Source: Peptoniphilus gorbachii (GTDB taxonomy: Bacteria; Bacillota; Clostridia; Tissierellales; Peptoniphilaceae). From it: a DNA stretch of 64,000 nucleotides. A program made the translations under genes and the position numbers. The stretch spans positions 1 to 64,000 of the forward strand of contig NZ_JAFBDH010000005.1 of the NCBI RefSeq assembly GCF_016908115.1. Direction: 5' to 3'. How positions within the stretch are numbered: position 1 is the stretch's first letter; every line of letters starts with the position of its first letter. This document shows positions 8,975 through 17,112 of the stretch, piece after piece. The notes beneath the pieces were generated by a model that saw nothing but the letters and a program-made list of their open reading frames with translations, was not told the DNA's origin and did not search any database.

Positions 8975-9793
8975 CTATATAACTTTATATCTTTCAGAAA
9001 AATTTCTATAGCTCTGTCTATCTTGCTGGTATACAAATACTTCCGCTATGTTACCTCTATCTGCTAACTTTAGCGACTGCTCAACAATTTCATAATTGTG
9101 TTGTGCGTGTGTTGTAGCAAAAATATTAATTAATACTCCTTTAGGTAATGCCCTAATTTCTTTTACTACAAACTCTACAAATTTCGGATTATACTTTCTA
9201 ACTCCTTCACTTTTTGTCTTGGAATTTATAACTTTAATTGTTGGTAATTGTTTCTTTTCTGGCGGGATTTGAAAATCATTTATTGAATAAGTATCTTCTA
9301 AAATTAAATTATATTCTAAAGAATCCTTATTATCGCAATTGATATATATAATTTTAGAAGATGTTTTTTCTTCGGAGATATTGTTTGTTACTATAAACTC
9401 ACTGAATACATCATTAATAACTAGTTTAAATTGCATATAAATAGGAACTAATACTAAGTTACACTTTTCATATCCTAAAATTTTAGAGCATAACAAAAAC
9501 CATAAATAACTATGATCATGATATATATTTCCATTGTTTAAAATCTTATTCTTATTCATTTTTCGTATAGTAAATATAGCTATTCCTGCAAAGAAAATAC
9601 CTATTCCTAGATTTCCCAATTTTGACAAAAAATAATATATTATATCGATAATATCAAATGAAATATCCTTAGGTTTTGTATTTATAACACTCTCAATATT
9701 CGATATTTTAGGTAAAAATAATGCTAAAAATATAAAGAAAAACTGACATAATTGAGTTTTACAATCTTTAAACTTTCTAATAATTTCTTTCAT
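8975..9793 (-). CDS. CBASS membrane effector, two transmembrane helices plus C-terminal sensing domain
   Basis: A 272-residue protein at the end of the CBASS operon, overlapping cap3 by 17 bases. The N-terminal part has a hydrophobic helix at about 15-30 and a second hydrophobic region at about 48-76 (ending IGIFFAGIAIFTI). The rest, about 195 residues, is soluble. The C-terminal 55 residues (LINIFATTHAQHN..., then a strand and ...YQQDRQSYRN) resemble the last strands of SAVED nucleotide-sensor domains, which would make this a Cap14-like TM-SAVED effector. A Cap15-like two-helix beta-barrel protein is the alternative. The inferred role is to sense the cyclic nucleotide made by the CD-NTase and disrupt the inner membrane. 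The position argues strongly for effector; the fold is uncertain. Confidence 0.65.
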   Translation of the reverse strand: MKEIIRKFKDCKTQLCQFFFIFLALFLPKISNIESVINTKPKDISFDIIDIIYYFLSKLGNLGIGIFFAGIAIFTIRKMNKNKILNNGNIYHDHSYLWFLLCSKILGYEKCNLVLVPIYMQFKLVINDVFSEFIVTNNISEEKTSSKIIYINCDNKDSLEYNLILEDTYSINDFQIPPEKKQLPTIKVINSKTKSEGVRKYNPKFVEFVVKEIRALPKGVLINIFATTHAQHNYEIVEQSLKLADRGNIAEVFVYQQDRQSYRNFSERYKVI

Positions 9794-10268
9794 GTCTATC
9801 TCCCCAATAAATTGTTTCTAACAACTCGATAATACCCGACTTTTCATATTTCCAAATTCTATATGCTTCATATCCTACTATAATGTGGAAATATAAACTT
9901 ATTTCATCAGAACCTTTTGCTATTTTCCCCCAGTTTTTTAAGTCTATATCTGAATATTGGGGAATAGCTTCAGGATGAGTATGCCATTCACCTACATACC
10001 TATAAATTTTACCACTTCTTAAATATATTGAGTTACAGGTCTCTATATGTTTAGTATCTAACCTCTTAAATCTATTCCCTTTTCTCTTGTCATTTTTATA
10101 TGGTTCTGTTGCATAACCTATAGTATAATCATTATTTTGTAAGTTTTCTTTACCTATAATTATTCCACCAGATTCTAAACCATTTTGTTTATATTGTATA
10201 TATTTCTTAAATAAATCAATAACTGAATCCTTAATTTTAACCCTTTGAATATTTTCACTTATTGTCAT
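9777..10268 (-). CDS. cap3: CBASS Cap3, JAB/MPN-type deconjugating metalloprotease
   Basis: A 163-residue protein with a complete JAMM zinc-protease motif: Glu32, His96-Thr-His98, and Ser106-x-x-Asp109 seven residues after the second His. In type II CBASS, Cap3 removes the CD-NTase from the targets to which Cap2 joins it, limiting or resetting the response. The start overlaps the cap2 stop in an ATGA, and its 3' end overlaps the effector gene, so all are translationally coupled. Confidence 0.88.
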   Translation of the reverse strand: MTISENIQRVKIKDSVIDLFKKYIQYKQNGLESGGIIIGKENLQNNDYTIGYATEPYKNDKRKGNRFKRLDTKHIETCNSIYLRSGKIYRYVGEWHTHPEAIPQYSDIDLKNWGKIAKGSDEISLYFHIIVGYEAYRIWKYEKSGIIELLETIYWGDRHERNY

Positions 10269-12007
10269 AATTCACCACAAATACTACAAGTTTTATTATA
10301 AATATTATCAAATTCTATGATTTCAGAATCAGACTTTTGTGATACAAATCGTTTAGAAAAATTTAATCCTGCTAATTTGAAATAATAATCGTCACCTTTT
10401 GAAGAAAATATAAGATTACTGTGTATCCTATTAAGTGCGTGCTTCTTTAATAAATCCATAAACATTAGACTTGTTTTTATAGATATTAATGAACCATAAG
10501 AAATAAAAGAACCCTGACATCCAGAGTTAGATTTAGCAATGACTTGTCCTTTTTGCGTATAAGCTAATGAATTATATAAATTTCCTCCATCGTCCCTTGT
10601 AAACATACATTCATAACACCCTTTATAATTTATATCAAAAAATGCTACATGTGAGCCAATATCTAATGGCTCATTCCATAAATAAAAAACAGGTGTCTGT
10701 ATTTTATTAGTAACAATATATTTATTTAACCAACGGTTAAGAATTTCATTTCCAGTTGCTGATATTATATAATCATAATCTTCAAATTCTATAGAACAAT
10801 CTTCAATTGCATCCTCAATTTTGTTATCAACAGTTTTTATATTTAAATTTTGTAAGTTTTTCTCTCCATATATTCTCAAAGCTTCTGCCTTATAGTTGTA
10901 AAGATATTCAATGCCAAGTAAATGTCTATATATATTTTCAGCATTCAGATGATCTGAATCAACAAGAGTAATATCCTCTACTCCCGATTTGATCAAATTG
11001 CTAAATGTATATCCCCCGATAGAACCACATCCTATTAAAAGATATTTTTTATTAGCAAGTATATTTTTATCGAATGATGTTCTATTCATTAGATAACTCT
11101 TATCTAATCTATTTACACTGAGAGGAATGATTCTATCAGCATTACTAATTTTTAGCTTATCAAACTCAATATCATACTCTCCATTTTCAATTAAAAATCC
11201 TATTACATTATTAATTTCTTCAGGTTGTTTAATTTCAAATATAAAAAGCATATCTTTTGTTTTTAAATATCTCTTATCTTTAATGTTAAAAGAGCAATAG
11301 CTCAAGATATTATTTAAATATGATAAATCTATAGATTTTCTGAAATCAGGAGGATATATTGCTTTATTTGGAGCTATGAAGAAATATAAACCATTGAATT
11401 GTGTTCTATCTCTATATCCCCATAAATCAAAATCTGATGATAAGGTACTTGCAAAATAAGATGTTATAGTGGTTCTCTTTAGATATTCAGCATCCGTCTC
11501 ATTTTTCTTTCTTACTTTAGATATCTTATTTTTTGTACAATAACTAATCTTTTGGTTTTTCTTTTCTTTGGGAATAGCAACATCAATATTTTTATAATCA
11601 TCTCTGTTGTATATATACGAATTAAATTCTTCCAACAAATCTCTCTTGTTTTTACCATTTATGCCATCATCTAAAATTTTAATAGCTTTGTCTATGCATT
11701 GATTAAAAACTCCCTCAAAATTCCAATCTATCAAAGCTCCTTCTAAATCAAATAAACATAGTTTCCCATTCTTTTCAACATGTGGGATAAAAGGGAGCTT
11801 ATCTATCTCACAGTATATATCTATTAAACTTATTTCCCAATTTAATGGTAATCCAATTTTAACTGGAATTAACTTACTATTTGTTGATAAAGAACAACTG
11901 ATTAAAAATTTATATTCTGTCTTTTTAAAGCTTGCATTCTCTTCAATCATAACGTCTGAGATATATTTATTATCTAATAAGATATCTCTTAATTGATTTG
12001 AGTCCAA
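10265..12007 (-). CDS. cap2: CBASS Cap2, fused E2-E1 ubiquitin-transfer-like enzyme
   Basis: A 580-residue protein. The first part (about 1-170) is E2-like with a candidate catalytic Cys84 in PHVEKNGKLCLF. The second (from about 310) is a ThiF/E1 adenylation domain with nucleotide motif IGCGSIGG near residue 325, a downstream Asp (LVDSD), and a candidate E1 cysteine near 497 (SNSGCQGS). CxxC pairs (CYEC, CSIC) probably bind zinc. In type II CBASS, Cap2 adenylates the C-terminus of the CD-NTase and links it to partners, which primes signalling. It starts with TTG directly after the CD-NTase stop, with GGGAG inside the preceding gene. No ubiquitin-like gene is present, as usual for this system. 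Confidence 0.88.
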   Translation of the reverse strand: MDSNQLRDILLDNKYISDVMIEENASFKKTEYKFLISCSLSTNSKLIPVKIGLPLNWEISLIDIYCEIDKLPFIPHVEKNGKLCLFDLEGALIDWNFEGVFNQCIDKAIKILDDGINGKNKRDLLEEFNSYIYNRDDYKNIDVAIPKEKKNQKISYCTKNKISKVRKKNETDAEYLKRTTITSYFASTLSSDFDLWGYRDRTQFNGLYFFIAPNKAIYPPDFRKSIDLSYLNNILSYCSFNIKDKRYLKTKDMLFIFEIKQPEEINNVIGFLIENGEYDIEFDKLKISNADRIIPLSVNRLDKSYLMNRTSFDKNILANKKYLLIGCGSIGGYTFSNLIKSGVEDITLVDSDHLNAENIYRHLLGIEYLYNYKAEALRIYGEKNLQNLNIKTVDNKIEDAIEDCSIEFEDYDYIISATGNEILNRWLNKYIVTNKIQTPVFYLWNEPLDIGSHVAFFDINYKGCYECMFTRDDGGNLYNSLAYTQKGQVIAKSNSGCQGSFISYGSLISIKTSLMFMDLLKKHALNRIHSNLIFSSKGDDYYFKLAGLNFSKRFVSQKSDSEIIEFDNIYNKTCSICGEL

Positions 12008-13036
12008 TTAATATATCTCCCATCCAGATGAACTTGATGAGGGAATATAGTTAACTTGATTTTTAGCTGTGTTTTTCTCTTCAGGAATTTCGAAATCATC
12101 TCCAAAAATCTTATTCAATTTTTTATATTGGGCATACTCATCAATTTCATTTCTAGCTTCTTTCAAATCGTTAGAAAACTTTGTAATCTTATCTTTAAAA
12201 TCTGTCATTTGATTATCTGTCATTTTTTCAAAGACATCATTTGGAAAATCAAATGAAAGTTCATATGGTAAAGATAACTCTATTCTATAAAGATTTCTAC
12301 CATTTTCTGTTTTTCTATAATGAAATTTATTCTTTATATAATTAACGACATCTATTAATACTGTCAAATCATCATCAGAATAATAAGAAAAGTTGTCAAT
12401 AGCCATTAATGTTAATCCTATACTTGCTGGAGAAATATGCCCAAAGTTACTAAATCGCCTGTTCCTCCATTTTTTTATATAACGTATGATTCTTCTAAAT
12501 TGATCTCTTTGTTCTCCTTTAACAATTGTATTATTAATATAATCTACGAGGCCTTTTGGATCAGCTTTTTCCCATTTAATAGAATCCTGATTGCTTGAAA
12601 TTCCTTTAGCAATATACAATTGACTTTCTTTATTCTCATTATCCTCATAAGCATAAACTACTAAATCAACATGAAACGCAGCTTTATTATTTTTTTTATA
12701 AGTTACTGTTACACAAGGCTTTTTTATCTTAGCACCATAGTCTGTATGATTCTCTAGTATAGAACAAATTTTTTCCTTTAAATCCAACGGTTTGTAATCA
12801 TCTTTATTTACATTAAATATTAATCCAACGTCTATATCATATTCTTGATCTTCTTCAGGTTTTATTCCTGTTTTTAGAATGTAGCTGCCTTGATTTATAA
12901 CCTCAAACGATGGCAAGTCATCAGAATTTCTTAAAATGTTGACTAATACTTCACGTTTCTCTTTTAATTCATGATTCGTATCAAAGTCTACTCTTATATT
13001 ATCGTTGAATTTTTCAAATTGTTTTTGAACAGTCAT
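12008..13036 (-). CDS. CBASS CD-NTase (cGAS/DncV-like nucleotidyltransferase)
   Basis: A 342-residue nucleotidyltransferase of the SMODS/CD-NTase family. The active site is visible: Gly50-Ser51 in INQGSYILKTGIKP, the metal-binding pair Asp67/Asp69 in YDIDVG, and a third acid Asp124 in FHVDLVVY. Such enzymes make a cyclic di- or trinucleotide on phage infection. A helical C-terminal half follows, ending in a flexible tail SSSSSGWEIY, the expected substrate of Cap2. The tail ends in Tyr rather than the small residue seen in some well-studied examples. The product nucleotide cannot be assigned by eye. The start ATG has GGAGAG upstream. Confidence 0.9.
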   Translation of the reverse strand: MTVQKQFEKFNDNIRVDFDTNHELKEKREVLVNILRNSDDLPSFEVINQGSYILKTGIKPEEDQEYDIDVGLIFNVNKDDYKPLDLKEKICSILENHTDYGAKIKKPCVTVTYKKNNKAAFHVDLVVYAYEDNENKESQLYIAKGISSNQDSIKWEKADPKGLVDYINNTIVKGEQRDQFRRIIRYIKKWRNRRFSNFGHISPASIGLTLMAIDNFSYYSDDDLTVLIDVVNYIKNKFHYRKTENGRNLYRIELSLPYELSFDFPNDVFEKMTDNQMTDFKDKITKFSNDLKEARNEIDEYAQYKKLNKIFGDDFEIPEEKNTAKNQVNYIPSSSSSGWEIY

Positions 13037-13057
13037 TAGTTGTGCTCTCCTTTTCTA

Positions 13058-13270
13058 TTAAATTGAATTACTTTTATACATAGATATAACATCATTAAAG
13101 TCTACATCTAACTCTTTACAAATTCTATATAAAACTTGCATACTAACAAATTCTCCCTTTGTCATTTTTGCCACTGTTGCAGTTGATATACCTACTCTAT
13201 CCATCAAGTCTTTTTTGTTCATATTTTTATCAATTAATACTTTCCAGAGTCCATTGTAATTAATCTTCAT
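13058..13270 (-). CDS. Small XRE/Cro-type HTH regulator of the CBASS operon
   Basis: A compact Cro/C1-type helix-turn-helix protein of about 70 residues (NMNKKDLMDRVGISTATVAKMTKG). The start was set at the ATG at 13270 because an ATG nine bases earlier lies inside the AAGGATG ribosome binding site. It precedes the CD-NTase gene by 21 bases and shares its promoter, so it probably represses or tunes the CBASS operon. HTH proteins of this size at the head of defence operons are common. Confidence 0.8.
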   Translation of the reverse strand: MKINYNGLWKVLIDKNMNKKDLMDRVGISTATVAKMTKGEFVSMQVLYRICKELDVDFNDVISMYKSNSI

Positions 13271-13295
13271 AATTATCATCCTTATTCTGTTTTTT

Positions 13296-13326
13296 ATTAT
13301 ACAAATAAAACTTTTGTATTTGCAAA
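13296..13326 (-). promoter_or_regulatory. CBASS operon promoter with possible HTH operator
   Basis: Reverse strand: -35 TTGCAA (13320-13325), 18-base spacer, -10 TATAAT (13296-13301). The inverted repeat TTTG-N6-CAAA (13313-13326) covers the -35, where the small XRE protein could bind and repress. Confidence 0.55.
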
Positions 13327-13683
13327 CTTTTACTTTACTATATTATACTTTATATTCGTTGTAATTTCAAAACTTTGCATTAATAGAATTATTAAGTAGA
13401 AAATTATAGGCATTTGAGATATCATCGATATTTATATATCAGTACATTTGTTATATCATATCTCATTGTTATAAATATTTGTTTTACAAGTCCAAAGATT
13501 TTGATAAAATTTCCTATCTTTAAGTTCTATAATTCTCTTATACTATTTACAAGGCTAAGCATTGACAGGAAATTTATTTAATTTTAAATCCTATAATGCA
13601 AAATAAAAAAGAAGTAAAATAATTCCACTTCTCTTTTAACTGATATTTTCTTACCTATAATATTACAGACATTGTCTGTTAAA
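13327..13683. other. Non-coding gap between the CBASS promoter and the AbiE operon
   Basis: About 350 AT-rich bases with no credible gene. It holds the AbiE terminator near 13605-13632 and the CBASS upstream region. The motif TATATCAGTACATTTGTTATATC around 13435-13457 is loosely palindromic but is not assigned. Confidence 0.5.
13605..13632 (-). terminator. Terminator of the AbiE operon
   Basis: Reverse-strand stem AGAAGT / ACTTCT (13610-13632) followed by six T, about 50 bases beyond the abiEii stop. Confidence 0.65.
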
Positions 13684-14526
13684 TTACGACTCATTAATCC
13701 TATTTGATAAAATTATAACTACATCAACAACCTTATCAAAGGTCAAATCTCCAATATACTTATTTTCACTGAGATATACATCCCACAAGGATCTTAGATA
13801 TGAATCATTTTTTATGTCCTCGATTATTTCCTCAGAGTCTTTCATTATCTCCTGACTTCCTCTTTTCTTTGAGGTTCTTTCTATTGCTTCTTTTAAAATT
13901 TCATATTTTATCTCGTCTTTCTTTAGTTTGTAGAGGGTGTATAGGTCGTAAAAGTCTCTCATTCGTGTTGTTGTTATATTTCTTCTAATTATAGTTTCAA
14001 ATTTTTCAGCTAAAATTGTTTCTAATGGATATGCCATTATTTTTATATTTTCTTTGCTAAAGATACATGGATAGGTGTATTCTATTTCTCTTGGTGTTAT
14101 TGCATCTCCTGTTGTTAGATCAAGTTTCATTGGGTTTTTAGTTTTTCCAACATTTGCTATTAGTGAAATTCTAAAGTTCTCGTACTCATCCTCTTCTCTA
14201 ATATAAGAGATGTCTTTTATTTCAAATTTTATTCCATCATCGACATCTATATTTATAATTTCATCTACGATTTCTTTTATTTTTTCTTCTTTTAGGGGTA
14301 TGCCTTTTATGGTTGTGTCCATGTCCATAGTTGTTCTATTTTCAATCCCGATTAAAGATGATATTAAGAATCCTCCCTTTATTACAAAATTGTTTTTGTA
14401 CTTTGATTTAGATAGCCTTTCTAAAAATCTTTCAAAAAAATATATTTGCAGAACTTCTTGTGACTTTAGATTTTTCTTCTCTGCTAAACTTCTTATCTTG
14501 CCCTTTATACTCTCTATATTAATCAC
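13684..14526 (-). CDS. abiEii: AbiEii-type nucleotidyltransferase toxin
   Basis: A 280-residue protein of the AbiEii/AbiGii family with the nucleotidyltransferase core KGGFLISSLIGIENRTTMDM followed by DTT, and the downstream EKFETIIRRN...RMRDFYDL region typical of the family. It is the toxin of type IV toxin-antitoxin systems that block growth during phage infection. The start overlaps the antitoxin stop by four bases. Confidence 0.9.
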   Translation of the reverse strand: MINIESIKGKIRSLAEKKNLKSQEVLQIYFFERFLERLSKSKYKNNFVIKGGFLISSLIGIENRTTMDMDTTIKGIPLKEEKIKEIVDEIINIDVDDGIKFEIKDISYIREEDEYENFRISLIANVGKTKNPMKLDLTTGDAITPREIEYTYPCIFSKENIKIMAYPLETILAEKFETIIRRNITTTRMRDFYDLYTLYKLKKDEIKYEILKEAIERTSKKRGSQEIMKDSEEIIEDIKNDSYLRSLWDVYLSENKYIGDLTFDKVVDVVIILSNRINES

Positions 14527-15110
14527 GATAATACCTCCATATATTTTCTAATTTCATCTTCTATTTTAAATAATCTACCGTATTTTATTAATCGTCTTAG
14601 GTTTTTATTTTGTGATTTAAAGTATCTTTTTATTGCTTCTGTGAAAATTTGCTTATCTATTTTTTCTCTGTCAATTATGATATCGCAAACCGTTCTTTCA
14701 ATATCATAAACTGGTATGAGATTGCCTTGCGGTGATTTTATTTCTGTCTTTCCTAGTTCGTATAAATCTTTTTTTACATAGTGAACTTGTAGATCCTCAT
14801 ATCTTTTTTTGATATGGCTGGCATTGTAGCCTTGGGGTACAGATATATGAAATACATTTGGAGTCCTATCGGATAGGTCGTGGAGGTATAGGGCTGTTTG
14901 ATGGGAAAATATAATTCGATTGCTATTTGATGATATTAAAACAAAATCGTCTATTACTTTTCCTTTTAATTGATATAGACCTGGTCTTAATCTTTCTAAT
15001 TGTCCGATTTTTGTTAATTCAGATAAATTATGCCTACTATATCCAAGTTCTTCTGCTTCTTTGTTGGTGATTACTAAATTTTCTTGTATATATTCTTTAA
15101 GCGTATCCAT
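14523..15110 (-). CDS. abiEi: AbiEi-type antitoxin
   Basis: A 195-residue protein with an N-terminal winged helix (VITNKEAEELGYSRHNLSEL, then RLRPGLYQL) and the C-terminal AbiEi region (QGNLIPVYDIERTVCDII). AbiEi represses the operon and neutralises AbiEii. It forms a two-gene unit with the toxin inside the same island as the CBASS genes. Confidence 0.88.
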   Translation of the reverse strand: MDTLKEYIQENLVITNKEAEELGYSRHNLSELTKIGQLERLRPGLYQLKGKVIDDFVLISSNSNRIIFSHQTALYLHDLSDRTPNVFHISVPQGYNASHIKKRYEDLQVHYVKKDLYELGKTEIKSPQGNLIPVYDIERTVCDIIIDREKIDKQIFTEAIKRYFKSQNKNLRRLIKYGRLFKIEDEIRKYMEVLS

Positions 15111-15607
15111 AGTCTGCCTCCTCTCGTTTACGCTTTTATTATATGTTATAAAAGCGAATATGTAAAGTCGGCTTGTGAATGTTTCATATTTTGAAAAGGA
15201 TGTAACGAATCCTTACTCCCTTTCTAAAATTATTCTTTCTTAACTCAATATTACTAATATTATTATAGTTACTCTCCGATTTTCGAATTCTAGAAATCTG
15301 TTATTCGTAGTTCTTAAATTCCGATTTTCGGAAGTCTGGACTTCTGATTTCAGAGATCAGATTTTGTATTATTAGTTATATTTAAAATTTATATACACTC
15401 ACTTCTTAGAAAAAAAGAGCAGCCTTTTAAGCTACTCTTGTAGAAAGTACAAAATGAGTTAATTATATTTTTTTGTGTTTCCTCATACCAGTTGCAAAAC
15501 TACTCTTACGTTCATGTAGTTTTTTTGAGTCTTTTTGACGTATCCTTCTTCATCTTTATCGAAGACAAAATGCTTATAAAACTGCTTAAAATGCAGGATT
15601 TCTAAAT
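15111..15607. other. About 500 bases without an intact gene, rlmD-side edge of the island
   Basis: The stretch holds the abiEi upstream region, several imperfect inverted repeats around 15270-15360 (for example CCGATTTTCGG), a reverse-strand terminator (15411-15437) and, next to rlmD, a reverse-strand open stretch of about 45 codons (15490-15620, reading ...FVFDKDEEGYVKKTQKNYM..., stop at about 15488). That fragment may be the end of a lost gene such as a recombinase; it is not recognised. Confidence 0.4.
15411..15437 (-). terminator. Terminator downstream of rlmD
   Basis: Reverse-strand stem GAGTAGC / GCTGCTC (15417-15437) followed by T6. It may end the rlmD transcript about 170 bases after its stop. 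Confidence 0.65.
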
Positions 15608-16936
15608 TTACATCTTTTGTATCAACGCTATAGCTTCCACATGAGATGTTTTTGGGAATTGGTCGACTATTTCTACTTCTTCTATTTCATAGCCTCTTTC
15701 TTTAAAGACTCCGAGGTCACGGACAAGGGTTACGGGGTTACAGGATATATATAGAAATTTTTCCGGATCAAAGTCTATTATTTTTTCGATTGCTTTTGGA
15801 TTTATTCCCTCTCTCGGTGGATCTAGAACTATTAGGTCTGGATTATTGTCTAGGTCATCTAAGACTTTTAAGACGTCTGATGCTATAAACTCAACGTTGT
15901 CAATCCCGTTAAGCTTAGCATTTTCTCTTGCCGCCTTGACTGCTTCTTCTACTATTTCTACTCCAATGACTTTTTTTGCTGATGCTGCCAAGACCTGACT
16001 TATTGTTCCCGTTCCTGAATAGAGGTCAAAAACTAGTTTATCTTTTGCGTCAATTTTTTCTCTCGCCATTTTATATAGAACTTCAGCCGATCTCGTGTTT
16101 GTTTGAAAAAATGAGAAGGGACTTATTTTAAATTTGAGTCCAAGGACTTCTTCTTCTATGTGGTCCTTGCCGTAGATCAAATTTATTTCTTCTGGCACAA
16201 TTGCATCTGATAGGGCATCATTTTTTACATGAAAAATACTAAGGATTTGACCTTCAAGGTCTAAATCCAAAAGAAATTTTATAAAGGCATCTCTATCAAG
16301 TTCACTTTGAGTGGATGTTGCAAGCAAAACCATAATCTCAGAAGTTTTTGTCGCCTTTCTTATTAAAAGATGACGCAAAAATCCTTCATGAGTCTTTCTG
16401 TTGTAATGTTTTTCTCCAATTTTTTCGAAATAATTTCGGACTTCACTTCTAATTTTATTAAAGTCGACATCTACAATATTACATTCACTGGTATTTACTA
16501 TTTCGTGAAATCTATTTTTTACATGAAGTCCAAGGGCAAGTGGCCCATCCTTGTATTCGTCGCCAAAGGTGTACTCCATTTTATTTCTATAAAATTTGTG
16601 GACTGGTGATGGAATTATTTTAAGTTCTCTTTCAATTCCATTTTCTTTAAATAATTTTTCTATTAATTCTTTTTTATATTTAAGTTCATCTTCATAAGTT
16701 AAAGTTTGGTAAGTGCAGCCGCCACACTTTTCAAAGTGAGGGCAGGGATTTCCCTTTTCAAGACTTGATCTTTCTATTACCTTTAATAGTTTTGCCTTCT
16801 TAGATCTTCTTCCTCTCGCCTTTATTTCTACTGTTTGACCAATAATGCCACCCTTAAATTCATATTTTCTATCTTCAAATTTTCCTCTAGATAGGTTTGG
16901 AAATTTTGCTTCATCTATTTTAACAATTGTACTCAT
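15608..16936 (-). CDS. rlmD: 23S rRNA (uracil-5-)-methyltransferase, RlmD/RumA family
   Basis: A 442-residue protein with an N-terminal TRAM domain, an iron-sulfur cysteine cluster (CPHFEKCGGC), an SAM-binding motif VFDLYSGTGTIS and the catalytic regions VLDPPREG and ISCNP. It uses SAM to form 5-methyluridine in 23S rRNA; in low-GC Gram-positives one RlmCD-type enzyme often does both sites. It is of normal length and complete. Its 3' end is a recognised integration site for mobile elements, and here the accessory island begins directly beyond it. Confidence 0.9.
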   Translation of the reverse strand: MSTIVKIDEAKFPNLSRGKFEDRKYEFKGGIIGQTVEIKARGRRSKKAKLLKVIERSSLEKGNPCPHFEKCGGCTYQTLTYEDELKYKKELIEKLFKENGIERELKIIPSPVHKFYRNKMEYTFGDEYKDGPLALGLHVKNRFHEIVNTSECNIVDVDFNKIRSEVRNYFEKIGEKHYNRKTHEGFLRHLLIRKATKTSEIMVLLATSTQSELDRDAFIKFLLDLDLEGQILSIFHVKNDALSDAIVPEEINLIYGKDHIEEEVLGLKFKISPFSFFQTNTRSAEVLYKMAREKIDAKDKLVFDLYSGTGTISQVLAASAKKVIGVEIVEEAVKAARENAKLNGIDNVEFIASDVLKVLDDLDNNPDLIVLDPPREGINPKAIEKIIDFDPEKFLYISCNPVTLVRDLGVFKERGYEIEEVEIVDQFPKTSHVEAIALIQKM

Positions 16937-17050
16937 GTCTTCACTCCTTAAAAAAATTATATCAAATACTTACTATTTAATAAATTGATAATATATTCTT
17001 CTTATTTTTATTTTTTACCTTACTTTAATTTTAATTTTTGCTTTTTTTGG

Positions 17051-17056
17051 TATAAT
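17051..17056 (+). promoter_or_regulatory. -10 element upstream of phnD
   Basis: A TATAAT box 57 bases before the phnD start; the -35 region is T-rich and not distinct. Confidence 0.4.
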
Positions 17057-17112
17057 TAAATTGATAAAACTTTATTTAATAGGGAGGTCCCTATAAATTT
17101 TGGAGGTATTAT

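Larger units (their letters stand above)
8100..15607. mobile_element. Accessory/defence island next to rlmD, remnant of a mobilizable element
   Basis: Between the transport operon and rlmD lies a block with a relaxosome gene (mobC) and oriT-like hairpins at one end, a CBASS operon and an AbiE pair in the middle, and the rlmD (rumA-type) 3' end at the other edge. The 3' end of rumA is a known integration site for integrative elements in Firmicutes. No integrase, relaxase or direct attachment repeats were found, so this looks like a decayed or truncated element. Boundaries are approximate. Confidence 0.45.

Noticed and set aside
15270-15360. Clustered short repeats (CCGATTTTCGG and similar) as attachment sites
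   Set aside because: No second copy was found at the other edge of the island, so there is no support for attL/attR.
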